DNA of 64,000 nt from Nocardia sp. NBC_01329. Its GTDB lineage: Bacteria; Actinomycetota; Actinomycetes; Mycobacteriales; Mycobacteriaceae. Positions 30,574-40,400 of the stretch are shown one piece after another. Both the position numbers and the translations under genes were made by a program. Each line of letters opens with the position of its first letter. Position 1 is the stretch's first letter. The stretch is taken from positions 2,728,001 through 2,792,000 of the forward strand of contig NZ_CP108381.1 of NCBI RefSeq assembly GCF_035956715.1. The letters run 5' to 3'. The notes beneath the pieces are model-generated. The model had not been told where the DNA came from and did not search any database. It saw nothing but the letters and a program-made list of their open reading frames with translations.

Positions 30574-31914
30574 CTACTCCGCCGACTGGGTAATTCGCGA
30601 TTCCCGGACCCGCTCGACCCGCCCGACCAGCAACACGTACGAGGCGATGCCCAGAACCGTCACGACGGTCATATAGACGAACGCGGGCGCGAAACTCGCA
30701 TCGGTGACCAGGAAACCGATCACGATCGGGGTGGCGATACCGGAGAGATTGCCGATGAAATTGAACATTCCACCGGTCATGCCGATAAGCCGTTCCGGGG
30801 CCAGCGCCGACACCAGCGACCAGGTGATGGAGGCCAAACCGTTGCCGAAGAACGCTACGGAGAGGAACACGATCACCAGTGCGGTCGAATCGGTGAAGTT
30901 CGCTCCGATCAGCGTCGTGCTCAGCAGCAGACCCGCGATGATCGGCCCCTTGCGGGCGATACCGAGTGAAACGCCGCGGCGCAGCAGGAAATCGGAGAAG
31001 ACGCCGGAGAAGAGCACACCGATCACCGCCGCGATGAACGGCAGCGAGGCGAGGAAGCCGGACTCGAGGTAGTCCATATCGCGGTATTTCACCAGATAGG
31101 TCGGGAACCAGGTGAGGAAGAACCACAGCGTGGAGGTGAGGCAGAACTGCCCCAGGTACACGCCCCACAGTTTCCGTCGCCCCAGCACAGTGGCGACATC
31201 ACTCCAGGTCACCCGGGTGCGCTCGCGTCGCGCAGCGGTCAGATCGACCAGACCGCCGCCCTCACGGATATGCGCGATCTCCGCCTCGTTGGCCCGCGAT
31301 TCGCGCGGCTCGCGATAGACGAGGTACCAGACGAGAGCCCACACCACTCCGACACCACCGGTGAAGATGAACACCCAGTGCCAGCTCAGCACCGATTGCA
31401 GCCAGGACAGCACCGGAGTCAGCAGAGCGAGGCCGATGAACTGCCCCGAGGTGTAGAACCCGATGACCGAGGCGCGTTCGCGTTCCGGGAACCAGGCCGT
31501 CGCGACGCGGTTGTTGATCGGATAGGCCGGAGCCTCGAATACGCCGACCAGCAACCGGAGTGCGATGAGCGCGACGAAACCGCCGATGACGCCCATGAAT
31601 ACGGTCGCCAGCGACCACAACAGCAGGCAGGCGGGATAGAGCACCCGGGGCGGCACGCGGTCGACGAACCAGCCACCCGGAATCTGTAGCGCCGCATAGG
31701 TCCAGCCGAACGCCGACAGCAGTAGGCCCTGCTGCGCCGAGGACAGATCCATCTCATCGGCGATGGCGGGCACCGCGATGGAGAGGTTCGCGCGGTCCAT
31801 GTAGTTGATGACCACGGTCAGGAACAGCATGACAGCGATGAGGATGCGTGCCTTACTGGCCTTCGCGGTCAGCGTACCGGGAACGGCGGGGCGTTTTTCG
31901 AGCACTGTTTTCAT
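30574..31914 (-). CDS. MFS transporter, probable D-galactonate permease
   Basis: A 446-residue, twelve-helix transporter of the anion:cation symporter type. The signature INYMDRANLSIAVPAIADEM matches ExuT/DgoT/GudP-like permeases for sugar acids. The ATG (31914) lies one base after the stop of the galactonate dehydratase gene, so it is the last gene of the dgo operon and galactonate is the likely cargo. An alternative GTG nine codons upstream would overlap dgoD. The sequence is complete. Confidence 0.88.
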   Translation of the reverse strand: MKTVLEKRPAVPGTLTAKASKARILIAVMLFLTVVINYMDRANLSIAVPAIADEMDLSSAQQGLLLSAFGWTYAALQIPGGWFVDRVPPRVLYPACLLLWSLATVFMGVIGGFVALIALRLLVGVFEAPAYPINNRVATAWFPERERASVIGFYTSGQFIGLALLTPVLSWLQSVLSWHWVFIFTGGVGVVWALVWYLVYREPRESRANEAEIAHIREGGGLVDLTAARRERTRVTWSDVATVLGRRKLWGVYLGQFCLTSTLWFFLTWFPTYLVKYRDMDYLESGFLASLPFIAAVIGVLFSGVFSDFLLRRGVSLGIARKGPIIAGLLLSTTLIGANFTDSTALVIVFLSVAFFGNGLASITWSLVSALAPERLIGMTGGMFNFIGNLSGIATPIVIGFLVTDASFAPAFVYMTVVTVLGIASYVLLVGRVERVRESRITQSAE

Positions 31915-31915
31915 G

Positions 31916-33064
31916 TCACCACTCCGCGAACGATCCGTCACTGTGACGCCAGATCGGGTTTCGCCACCTGTGCCCGACAGCGGCCCGTTCCGTCACGTAT
32001 TCCTCGTTGATCTCGATTCCGAGACCGGGTCCCCTCGGGATCTGCACCTGCCCTTCGGCGTAGGTGAACACCGCCGGATCCACCAGGTAGTCGAGCAACT
32101 CGTTGGTGGTGTTGTAGTGGATCCCCAGGCTCTGCTCCTGGATCGTCGCGTTGTAACAACCCGCGTCGATCTGCAGACACGATGCCAGCGCGACCGGCCC
32201 GAGCGGACAGTGCAGTGCGAGCGCCACATCGTAGGCCTCGGCCATATGTGCGATCTTGCGCGCTTCGGTGATACCGCCACAGTGCGACGGGTCGGGCTGG
32301 ATGACATCGACCGCGCCCGAGGCGATCACCGATTTGAAATCCCAGCGAGAGAACAACCGCTCCCCCAATGCGATCGGAATCGGCGACTGTCGCAACACAT
32401 CCACCACACTGTCGACATGTTCGGACAGCACCGGCTCCTCGACGAACATCAGCCGGTACGGTTCCAGTTCGCGCAGCAGCACTTTCATCATCGGCTTGTG
32501 CACCCGGCCGTGGAAGTCGACCCCGATACCGATATTCGGCCCGACGGCGGCGCGAACCGCGGCGACATTCGCCACGCAACGGTCGATTTTGTCCCAGGCA
32601 TCGAGGTACTGCAGTTCCTCGGTGCCGTTCATCTTCACGGCGGTGAAGCCCCGATCGACCGCGTCCCGGGCGGCCTTCGCCGTCTCATCCGGTCGGTCAC
32701 CGCCGATCCAGGAGTAGACCTTGATGCGATCACGCACCCGGCCACCGAGCAATTCGTGTACAGGGACACCGAGGGCCTTGCCCTTGATATCCCACAACGC
32801 CTGATCGATGCCCGCCAAGGCGCTCATATGGATACCACCGCCGCGATAGAAGCCGCCCCGGTAGAGCACCGTCCACAGATCCTCGATCCGGCCCGGATCC
32901 TGCCCGATCAGATAGTCCGACAGCTCCTCGACCGTCGCGGCGACAGACGCGGCGCGCCCCTCCAGCACGGGTTCGCCCCAGCCGACGACGCCGTCATCGG
33001 TTTCGATACGCACGAACAGCCAGCGCGGCGGCAGCGCGAACGTCTCGATCGACGCGATCTTCAT
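31916..33064 (-). CDS. dgoD: D-galactonate dehydratase
   Basis: A 382-residue enolase-superfamily enzyme. It resembles Escherichia coli DgoD throughout: TFALPPRWLFVRIETDDGVVGWGEP near the start, ALWDIKGKALGVPV, the metal ligand region GVDFHGRVHKPM, MFVEEPVLSEH, GERLFSRWDFK, and the HCPLGPVALASC loop with the catalytic histidine. It dehydrates D-galactonate to 2-dehydro-3-deoxygalactonate using Mg2+. It ends one base before the transporter start and follows the aldolase gene by about 50 bases. Confidence 0.95.
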   Translation of the reverse strand: MKIASIETFALPPRWLFVRIETDDGVVGWGEPVLEGRAASVAATVEELSDYLIGQDPGRIEDLWTVLYRGGFYRGGGIHMSALAGIDQALWDIKGKALGVPVHELLGGRVRDRIKVYSWIGGDRPDETAKAARDAVDRGFTAVKMNGTEELQYLDAWDKIDRCVANVAAVRAAVGPNIGIGVDFHGRVHKPMMKVLLRELEPYRLMFVEEPVLSEHVDSVVDVLRQSPIPIALGERLFSRWDFKSVIASGAVDVIQPDPSHCGGITEARKIAHMAEAYDVALALHCPLGPVALASCLQIDAGCYNATIQEQSLGIHYNTTNELLDYLVDPAVFTYAEGQVQIPRGPGLGIEINEEYVTERAAVGHRWRNPIWRHSDGSFAEW

Positions 33065-33112
33065 TGATTTCCTCCTGTACAGCGGACAGCGTTGTCCGGT
33101 GACGAGCGGGTG

Positions 33113-33736
33113 CTACGGGGTGGACGCCCAGATATCGGACAGTCGGCGGGCCTTGACGCGTACCTCGCCGATGGTGTCGCCCGGCCGGTACACGCTGGTG
33201 CCGATACCGGCTCCACCGGCGCCGGCCGCGCGCCAATCAGCGAGGTTGGACCTGTCCACGCCACCGACCGGGATCAGTTCCACATCACCGGGCAGGACGG
33301 CATCGAGCGCCCGCATCCCGGATATGCCCAGGATGCCGGATGGGAAGAGTTTGAGGCTGCGGGCCCCGGCCCGAACGGCGCCGAATGCCTCGGTCGGGGT
33401 GGCAACGCCGGGGTACGAACGCATACCGAGTGCCCGGGTCGCCGTGATCACCTCGACGTCGGTATTCGGCGAAACGATGATCTGAGCGCCCGCCGAACAG
33501 GCCCGCTCCACGTCCGCCGGATACAGGACGGTACCTGCGCCGACCGGGCAGACTCTTCCGAAGGCGGACGCCAGCAATTCGATGGACCGATACGGGTCCG
33601 GCGAGTTCAAGGGCACTTCGATCGCGTGGAATCCCTCCTCGACCAGTGCCGAACCCACAGCGACGACTTCGTCCGGGGTGATACCGCGCAGAATGGCGAT
33701 CAGCCCGGACCGGGGCGCCTCCGCTACGCCGACCAT
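33113..33736 (-). CDS. dgoA: 2-dehydro-3-deoxy-6-phosphogalactonate aldolase
   Basis: A 207-residue KDPG/KDPGal aldolase. Diagnostic parts are LIAILRGITPDEV, IEVPLNSPDPYRSI with the catalytic Glu, PVGAGTVL, and ARSLKLFPSG with the Schiff-base lysine. It splits KDPGal into pyruvate and glyceraldehyde 3-phosphate. EVPLNSP is typical of the galactonate rather than gluconate branch. The start overlaps the kinase gene by 13 bases. Together with dgoK and dgoD it completes the De Ley-Doudoroff pathway. Confidence 0.94.
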   Translation of the reverse strand: MVGVAEAPRSGLIAILRGITPDEVVAVGSALVEEGFHAIEVPLNSPDPYRSIELLASAFGRVCPVGAGTVLYPADVERACSAGAQIIVSPNTDVEVITATRALGMRSYPGVATPTEAFGAVRAGARSLKLFPSGILGISGMRALDAVLPGDVELIPVGGVDRSNLADWRAAGAGGAGIGTSVYRPGDTIGEVRVKARRLSDIWASTP

Positions 33737-34779
33737 GAATCTCTCCTCGCTGGTGTTCGTTTCCCGCTGTCCGGCCAGCACGTGTTCCCATCCACCCCGA
33801 CCAGCCCGGCCGCGACCGCGACCGACCACAGCCCCGCCGCGGCGGCGTCTTCGCCGACCACCTCCGTACCCACCCCGCGCATCCGCAGGGCAGCGGCGTA
33901 TCGACGGCACAGATCACCGTTGCCGCACAGGGTGATTCGCTGCGTGCCGGCGTGCCGCGGTAACAGATGTCGCGCCTCGTCGGCGATCACGACACCGGAT
34001 AGGTAATCCGCCAGCGCGGCCGGTTCGAGCAGGCCGTCGAGAACCAGCGCCCGCGCACCGAACAGAGTGGCGGCCAGACCGATATCCCGGGCCGAGAATC
34101 CGGCCGTCAGGCCGCGGGCGAAAGCGGCGTCGTCGCGACGCGGGGTCATCCCGGTATGACTCAGCAGGCCGTGCTGGGTGACGAGTGCGTACAGCTCACC
34201 GGTCATGGCCGTGGTGAAGGACAGTACCTTGCGGTCGGCGATCCGGATCCACTTGGTGTGGGTGCCCGGCAGCACCAGGACGTGCTCGGCATCGGGCCGG
34301 TCGAGGGATTCGAGCGCACCGATGACCTGGGTTTCCTCGCCCCGCAGAACGTCTCCGGCGATATCGTGGCACGGATCGGACGGGACCCGCAGCCCGGGGA
34401 CGAGATGTACGGTGCCACCGGCCAGCGGGACCCGGGTCAGGTCGGGTCCGGTGATGTCCAGACGCGCCGGAACGTCGAGGTAACCGGCTTCACGCCAGCC
34501 CTGCGCACTACCCACCATGCCGCAGGCCAGTGCCGGGAGCCCCGGTACGGCGCGCAGCCAGGGGCCGCAGACGTCCAGGAAGGTCGCTTCGTAGGCGCGC
34601 GCCCGCGCCGCGGGATCGGCGGCGTCGATTCCGGTGGCCATATCGAGCAATCCACCGGCGAGCCGCCGGGCATCCAAGATCCGGCCGTTGTCACCGAGCA
34701 GCCAGCAACGCATGGCGGTCGTACCCCAGTCGAGCCCGATGAGGCGCGGCGTCGAGAGCCCTGGTCGGTCCGGAGTCAT
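33724..34779 (-). CDS. dgoK: 2-dehydro-3-deoxygalactonokinase
   Basis: A 351-residue sugar kinase. It begins near LIGLDWGTTAMRCWLL, the ATP phosphate-binding motif of DgoK, with ALACGMVGSAQGWREAGYL and LVLPGTHTKWIRI further on. It phosphorylates 2-dehydro-3-deoxygalactonate at C6. ATG 34779 is preferred; a GTG three codons upstream (34788) is possible. It is the first gene of the operon and diverges from the IclR gene across 67 bases. Confidence 0.93.
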   Translation of the reverse strand: MTPDRPGLSTPRLIGLDWGTTAMRCWLLGDNGRILDARRLAGGLLDMATGIDAADPAARARAYEATFLDVCGPWLRAVPGLPALACGMVGSAQGWREAGYLDVPARLDITGPDLTRVPLAGGTVHLVPGLRVPSDPCHDIAGDVLRGEETQVIGALESLDRPDAEHVLVLPGTHTKWIRIADRKVLSFTTAMTGELYALVTQHGLLSHTGMTPRRDDAAFARGLTAGFSARDIGLAATLFGARALVLDGLLEPAALADYLSGVVIADEARHLLPRHAGTQRITLCGNGDLCRRYAAALRMRGVGTEVVGEDAAAAGLWSVAVAAGLVGVDGNTCWPDSGKRTPARRDSWSA

Positions 34780-34820
34780 GACGGTCACTATGAACAGCGG
34801 GTCCCGTTATTTCCAATATG

Positions 34821-34837
34821 GTCCCTATTTATGGGAC
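34821..34837. promoter_or_regulatory. Palindrome between dgoK and iclR
   Basis: GTCCC-N7-GGGAC spans 34821-34837, with a further GTCCC at 34801, in the short AT-richer spacer between the divergent galactonate operon and its IclR-type regulator. This is the natural place for the operator, but no consensus is known to me for this regulator. Confidence 0.45.
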
Positions 34838-34846
34838 TCTGGCCCG

Positions 34847-35617
34847 GTGACCGATCCTTCGCAGACCATCCCGCCCGGCACTCAGACCCTCGCTCGCGGC
34901 CTCGCGGTAATCCGCGCGGTCGGCGACGGCGCGCACGGGTTACGCGAGATCGTCGAACACACCGGCCTGGGCCGCAGCAGCACTCACCGTCTCGCACAAT
35001 TGCTGGTGACACAGGGATTCCTGCGCCACGACAACCGGGGCTACACCCTCGGACCGGCGCTGATCGAACTCGGCTTCAAGGCGCTGCACGGCAATCCGTT
35101 ACCACTGGTCGCTCGCCCCGTACTCGAGGAACTGTCGGCCACCGTCCTCGATACGGTCCACTTGGCCGTCGAGGACGGCGGTTCGGTGCTCTACCTGGAT
35201 AAACTCCCCGGCTCGCGGGGTGCGGAGATGCGCTCACGGATCGGGTACCGGATGCCATTGACCCGCGCGGGCGTCGGCAAGGCGTTACTGCTCGACGCCG
35301 CCGACCGCTGGGCCGACCAGCACGCCGCTGACGACGCCCGGAGCCCGGCCGGAGCCCGACCCGGCGACCTGGAGGACTTTCTCAACCGGATGCAGGCCTA
35401 CGCCCGGGCTGGGGCGGCCATGGACCTGGAGGACAACGAACCCGGCATCCGATGTGTCGCCGCGCCGATCCGCGACGCCTCGCGCACCATCGTGGGGGCG
35501 GTCAGCGTCTCGGCGACCACCCCGTACATGCCGCACGAGCGGATGCGCGGCCTGGTCCCGGTGGTACGCCGGGCTGCGGGACGGATCTCGTCGTCGCTCG
35601 GCTACCAGACGGTCTGA
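34847..35617 (+). CDS. IclR family regulator of the galactonate operon
   Basis: A 256-residue IclR-type protein. The winged helix-turn-helix covers about residues 10-70 (TLARGLAVIRAVGDGAHGLREI, GLGRSSTHRLAQLLVTQGFL), followed by the effector-binding GAF-like domain (YLDKLPGSRGAEMRSRIG, GVGKALLLDA, IRCVAAPIRDASRTIVGAVS). The GTG at 34847 starts the protein close to the helix-turn-helix. Its divergent position suggests control of dgoK-dgoA-dgoD-MFS, with galactonate or a pathway intermediate as effector. Confidence 0.92.
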   Translation: MTDPSQTIPPGTQTLARGLAVIRAVGDGAHGLREIVEHTGLGRSSTHRLAQLLVTQGFLRHDNRGYTLGPALIELGFKALHGNPLPLVARPVLEELSATVLDTVHLAVEDGGSVLYLDKLPGSRGAEMRSRIGYRMPLTRAGVGKALLLDAADRWADQHAADDARSPAGARPGDLEDFLNRMQAYARAGAAMDLEDNEPGIRCVAAPIRDASRTIVGAVSVSATTPYMPHERMRGLVPVVRRAAGRISSSLGYQTV

Positions 35618-36063
35618 CGCTGCCGCGATACCCGCTCGCACCGAGCAGCACCCACAGGCCGGCCTCGGAGGCCGCGATCATCAGCGCGACCCGGATTGTC
35701 CGGGATCGCATCGAGCATCTCGCGTCTTCTGGAAGGCAGTACGACCCCGCAGCCGAGTGATGCCCGGTGCCGGAAAGAAAAGCGCCGCAAGGCATGCGGT
35801 TATCACCTGTGCGAAATGCATTTGTTCGCGAGCCTTGTTCGAAATATGAATTATTCCGACCTTCCCCGAAATCAATGATCTTGAACCCACCGAGACCCAC
35901 ATCGATGTAATTCGTTACCTACCCCGTCGAATAATGTAGGATAGGTCACAGTTCAATTTGATTTAACCCTCGATACCGATAACGTTCGAATAACACCGGT
36001 ACCAAGGTGTGCGGCGACGCAAACGGCATCGTCGAAGCAACGGATATGGACAGGAGCTTTACC
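35618..36063. other. Spacer that becomes AT-rich toward the 32-aa peptide gene
   Basis: About 445 bases without a supported long gene. From about 35810 the composition turns markedly AT-rich. A promoter candidate is TTGATT at 35958-35963, 16 bases, then TAACGT at 35980-35985, giving a leader of about 70 bases before the peptide gene at 36064. A minus-strand stretch near 35660 resembles a membrane helix fragment (VALMIAASEAGLWVLLGAS) but has no start or full frame. Confidence 0.5.
35958..35985 (+). promoter_or_regulatory. Promoter candidate for the 32-aa peptide gene
   Basis: TTGATT (-35) and TAACGT (-10) with a 16-base spacer lie about 80 bases ahead of the ATG in a distinctly AT-rich stretch. 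An AGGAG site at 36052-36056 precedes the ATG by seven bases. Confidence 0.45.
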
Positions 36064-36162
36064 ATGGGTTCGGTTGATCTCGGTAGCCTAGGCGATATTC
36101 TGAGCGCTTTCGGCAGCATCTTCAGCGGCTTCGCCGACTTGACCAGCTTCTCTGCCGAATAA
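36064..36162 (+). CDS. 32-aa acidic amphipathic peptide
   Basis: A 32-residue peptide beginning MGSVDLGSLGDILSAFGS and ending LTSFSAE. Hydrophobic residues (Leu6, Leu9, Leu13, Phe16, Phe20, Phe23, Leu26, Phe29) recur every three to four positions, forming an amphipathic helix. It has no Lys or Arg and a net charge of about -4. It has a good AGGAG ribosome site, a promoter candidate, and an excellent terminator 31 bases downstream, so it looks like a true monocistronic gene. The composition recalls the short PorA/PorH channel peptides of corynebacteria, which insert in the mycolate outer membrane; this similarity is in style only and untested. Confidence 0.65.
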   Translation: MGSVDLGSLGDILSAFGSIFSGFADLTSFSAE

Positions 36163-36193
36163 CGTGCACACCGCATGAACAGGGAATCCTGTG

Positions 36194-36230
36194 ACAACAG
36201 CCCGCCGGACTGCGCCCGGCGGGCTGTTGT
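36194..36230 (+). terminator. Strong intrinsic terminator after the 32-aa peptide gene
   Basis: A perfect 15-bp stem, ACAACAGCCCGCCGG (36194-36208) with CCGGCGGGCTGTTGT (36216-36230), and a seven-base loop. It is one of the strongest hairpins in the window and supports the peptide gene as a discrete transcription unit. Confidence 0.85.
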
Positions 36231-36363
36231 CGTTCCTTGCCTCCCGCAACGCCGAATCCGGCGACGGGACAGCGATTCCACCGGACGGCCGATAGAGAAT
36301 TACATCGTCGAACGTCGATATAATTCGATTCGCGATATCACACGGACCGGCTACCGAATTCGA

Positions 36364-36600
36364 TCATGTACAGCCGGGATCGAGGGCGTCCCGGAACAAC
36401 GGATCGCCCGCCGACGGCACATAGATCACGTAGAAGATCACCGGCTCGGTACCGAGATTGCGTCCGATATGAGTATTGCGAGCACCGGCCTCCTCGTAGA
36501 TGAATTCCCCGGCACGATATTCGGGCGCCACACAATCCGGGCCGGGATGGGTGAGCGTACCGGCGGCGACGAACCCGAGGACGAAGGGCAACGCATCGGC
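36364..36600 (-). pseudogene. Truncated cupin-domain remnant
   Basis: The minus strand encodes the C-terminal half of a small cupin protein: ALPFVLGFVAAGTLTHPGP, a PEYRAGEFIYEEAG strand, THIGRNLGTEPVIFYVIYV and DPLFRDALDPGC before the stop. The first cupin motif with the metal-binding His residues is missing; upstream the frame soon meets a TGA. No good start codon or ribosome site exists. It is most likely a decayed gene fragment. A very small functional protein starting at a TTG (36591) is possible but unlikely. Confidence 0.6.
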
Positions 36601-36851
36601 CGGGTAGCCACCCGCCCTGCCTGCCCGGGCGCTTCACGCGTGCAGCCCCTCCGCCGATACGCGGCACTCCCCCGACATCGCGTCTATGACCCAGGTCACT
36701 CCCGTCGGCCGGTCGATCGCCGGATCGATACCGCCCCGACCAGGCATCCTTCGAAAGCAGGTATATCCCGGGCCGTTCGACCGGCGCGCCCGGGCGGCCA
36801 GTGCAGAACCCTGGAATCGAACCAGTCCGCACCATCACATCGAGGGCAGTA

Positions 36852-37265
36852 ATGCGCGAGTGGAATCCCGAAGACATCCGAATCTCCAGCGATATGTACG
36901 CGGAGTGCACCGAGGGGGCGCTGATGATCCGTCGGTGCGGGAGCTGTAGCAGGCTCTTCGCCCCGCCGGTCACCCGATGCTCGGCATGCCGGGGCGACGA
37001 TTTCGAACAGGTCCCCGCGGCCGGCAGCGGGTCCATCGTGTGCTGGCGGACGGTGACGTGGGCGCCGGACCCCGACGCCGACGCGGTGGAATCGATGATC
37101 GCGATCGTAGAACTCGACGAGGGCCCGTGGGTGTACACGACGATCGACGGGGAGCCGCCGCGGTCGGGGTGCCGGCCCGTCCGGGTGCGATTCCAGGCTC
37201 CCCCGCGCGGGGGCCGCTTCCCGGTTTTCGTGATCAATGCCGGGCAGGCCCTCGCCGCAGAGTGA
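36852..37265 (+). CDS. Zn-ribbon OB-fold protein (DUF35 type)
   Basis: A 137-residue protein. A rubredoxin-like zinc ribbon (RRCGSCSRLFAPPVTRCSAC, about residues 26-45) is followed by an OB-fold (SGSIVCWRTVTWAP, MIAIVELDEGPWVYTTI, VRVRFQAPPRGGRFPVFVI). DUF35 proteins accompany thiolase-like enzymes and may bind acyl-CoA; here no thiolase is adjacent, so the partner is unknown. ATG 36852 follows GAGGGCAG. The preceding cupin fragment is divergent. Confidence 0.85.
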   Translation: MREWNPEDIRISSDMYAECTEGALMIRRCGSCSRLFAPPVTRCSACRGDDFEQVPAAGSGSIVCWRTVTWAPDPDADAVESMIAIVELDEGPWVYTTIDGEPPRSGCRPVRVRFQAPPRGGRFPVFVINAGQALAAE

Positions 37266-37348
37266 CCGCCCGGCCGGGTCGGCGCACCCGCTCCCGGTCC
37301 ATCTCGCCGCCGGAGTATCCCGGCGATACAGTTGAGGTGGCGAGAGGG

Positions 37349-37405
37349 ATGCGCATGTCACCCGGTTCTCACAGCCTTATCAGATGGGTCGACTTCGCCC
37401 GATGA
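37349..37405 (+). CDS. Possible 18-codon leader peptide coupled to the kinase gene
   Basis: A short frame starts at ATG 37349 (second ATG 37355) after a GAGGTGGCGAGAGGG ribosome site and reads MRMSPGSHSLIRWVDFAR. Its TGA overlaps the kinase ATG at 37402 as ATGA. This suggests translational coupling and helps fix the kinase start, since that ATG has no ribosome site of its own. Whether the peptide has any role beyond coupling is unknown. Confidence 0.4.
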   Translation: MRMSPGSHSLIRWVDFAR

Positions 37406-40400
37406 GCGGCGACCCGGTACGTACACGCCGCGAGTCGATGATGACCGTCGCGACCGAACTCGACGCCGCAGGTTTCGAGAACGCGGCAGAGGTCGGCCGA
37501 GGCGGTTTCGGGGTGGTCTACCGGTGCACCCAGGAACCGCTGGACCGGACGGTCGCGGTGAAGCTGCTCACCGCCGAATCCGATGAGGACAATCGGGCCC
37601 GCTTCGCGCGGGAACAACGCGCGATGGGCCGGTTGACCGGGCATCCGAATATCGTCACCGTCCTGGAGGAGGGCATCACTGCCCGGGGGCGGCCCTATCT
37701 GGTGACCCCGTTCTATCCGCTGGGCTCGCTCGACGCCTGGATCCGGCACCACGGCCCACTCTCCGCCGAGGATGTACTGCAGATCGGCGCGAAGATCGCG
37801 GGGGCGCTGGAGAGCGCACACCGGCTCGGAGTAGTGCACCGGGATGTGAAACCGGGCAATATCCTGCTCACCGATTACGGCGAACCCGCGCTGACCGATT
37901 TCGGGATCGCGCATATCGCGGGCGGTTTCCGGACCGCGGCCGGCACTGCGACCGGGTCACCGGCGTTCACCGCGCCCGAAGTGCTCGAGGGCGAACCCCC
38001 GACTCCCGGCGCCGATATCTATGGGCTGGGGGCCACCATGTTCTGCGCACTCACCGGCCACGCGGCCTTCGAGCGGCGCAGCGGCGAGAAGATGGTGACC
38101 CAGTTCTTGCGGATCACCACCCAGCCGTTGCCGGACCTGCGCGAAAGTGGAGTGGCCGCCGATATCAGCGATCTGGTGGAGTCGGCGATGAACCGGGACA
38201 GCCGTGAGCGACCGTCGGCGGCCACTCTCGCGGAGATCATCGGGCAGATGCAGGAGCGGCACGGGTACCCGGTGGACGGCATAGCGCTACAGGAACGCGC
38301 CGCCCGCGAAGAACGCGAGGACAAGCCCCGGATACCGGCGCAGCGCAAACCTATCCGGCCCGGCGATACGGGAAATCTTCCGTTGGAACTCACGAGCATG
38401 GTGAACCGGCGCACCGAGGTGGCCGAGGTGAAGAACTTGCTGGCGACTTCCCGCCTGGTGACCTTGACCGGTACCGGGGGTGTGGGAAAGACGCGGCTGG
38501 CGCTTCGGGTCGCCGCACAGGTGACTCGGGATTTCGCGGATGGGGTGTGGCTGGCCGACCTCACCGATGTTTCCGAGCGCACGATCCTCGTCGACGTGGT
38601 GGCCGAGGCAGTCGGGGTACGCGATGAAACGGGCCGGCCGCTGATCGATGTGCTGGTGGAGCATCTGTGTCCGCGCGAGACCTTGCTGGTGCTGGACAAC
38701 TGTGAGCAACTGGTCGACGCCGTCGCCGAACTGGATGAGGTCCTGTTGCAGGGGTGCCGAGGATTACGCATCCTGGCCACCAGCCGCGAACCGCTGAATA
38801 TTGCCGGAGAGACGGCGCTCCGGGTCGCACCGCTGGCTGTTCCCGACCCGAGCCGAGAACCCACCTTGCTCGGGTTGCCCCGATTCGACGCGGTGACCCT
38901 GTTCGCCGAGCGCGCGGCCGCGGCGGTACCGGGATTCGAGCTCGACGAGGACAACAAGGGGGCAGTGGCCCAGATCTGTGCCCGGCTGGACGGGTTGCCG
39001 CTGGCCATCGAACTGGCCGCCGCGCGTCTGCGGACCATGACACCGCAGCAGATCCTGGAGCGGCTCGATATCCGCAATCCGGTGCTGACCCGGTCCAGCC
39101 GCACCGCCCCGACGCGCCAGCGGACACTGCGCCTGTGCATGGATTGGAGCTACGACCTGTGCAGTCCGGCAGAACAGCAGCTGTGGGCCCAGCTCTCGGT
39201 GTTCGCCGGGAGCTGCGAGCTCGACGCGGCCGAGGGGGTCTGCGTTGTCGATCCCGGCCCGCACAGTGTGCTGGACGTACTGTCGTCGCTGGTGGACAAG
39301 TCCATTCTGATCCGCGAGGAATCCGGCACCGTCGTGCGTTTCCGGATGCTGGAGACACTGCGGGACTACGGCCGCCAGGCGTTACGGGCGGCCGGCCGAG
39401 CCGGGGAGCTGCGCCGACGGCACCACGAATGGTACGAGCGGCTGTGCGCGGACGCGGCGGTCGGCTGGATCGGCGAGGAACAGGCGGCGTGGATCGCCCG
39501 CCTCGCCCGCGAACAGCCCAACCTGCGCGACGCGCTCGAATACTGCTTGACCGAGGACACCGAGACCGCCGCCGACGCCGGTGTACGGACCGCTGCCGGG
39601 CTCTACGAATTCTGGAATTTCCGGGGCCTGTACGGCGAGGGGAGGTCGTGGCTGGAGCGCGTGCTCGCCCGACCCGGATGGCATTCGGTGCCGCACCGGA
39701 TCGAAGCGCTCTGTGCGGCCGGGAAATTGGCCGCGACGCACGGCGAATTCTCCGCTTCGGCCACCGCGCTGGCCGAAGCGCGCGACCTCGCCGGACCGGA
39801 TGCGGTGCCGGCGAGCCGGGCCCAGATCGCCTATCTCGAAGGGCTTCTCGTCCTGTCACGTGGCGAATCCGGTACCGCACCAGCCCATTTCGAACGCGTG
39901 GTGGATCTCACCGGACCGGCCCCGGCGGGTCAGCTGCGGCTGAGCGCGCTCACGTTGCTCGGCTGGGCGCATGAACTGAGCGGCGATACCGACCGGGCCA
40001 GTGAGTACTACCGCGAGGTGCTCGCGATCACCGAGCCCCGCCGCGAAGTCCTGCACCGCGCGGCGGCCCTGCGGGGCGTGGCGGTCGCGGCCTGGCGGGA
40101 CGGCGACCGCACGCGGGCGCGGCAGCTGATGGAGGAGGCATTGCGGGTCAACAGCGGGCTGAACAGCACGGTGATCAATATGTTCTGCCTCGAGAGCCTG
40201 GCCTGGATTGTCGATATGCGCGCGGACGCCGAACGCGCCGCGGTTCTCATGGGTGCCGCGCAGGGGCTCTGGCCGGCCGGCGCCCGGGTGATGACCGTCT
40301 TCCACAATATGGCGGGCTTCCACGACGAATCCGAACGCGACGCCCGGGCGGCTCTGGGTGAGCGGCGGTACGAGGCCGCTCACCAGCGGGGCCGCACCAT

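Noticed and set aside
35946..36281. A 111-codon minus-strand frame covering the 32-aa peptide gene
   Set aside because: Basic, without family features, and it runs across the terminator hairpin; the plus-strand peptide has ribosome site, promoter and terminator.
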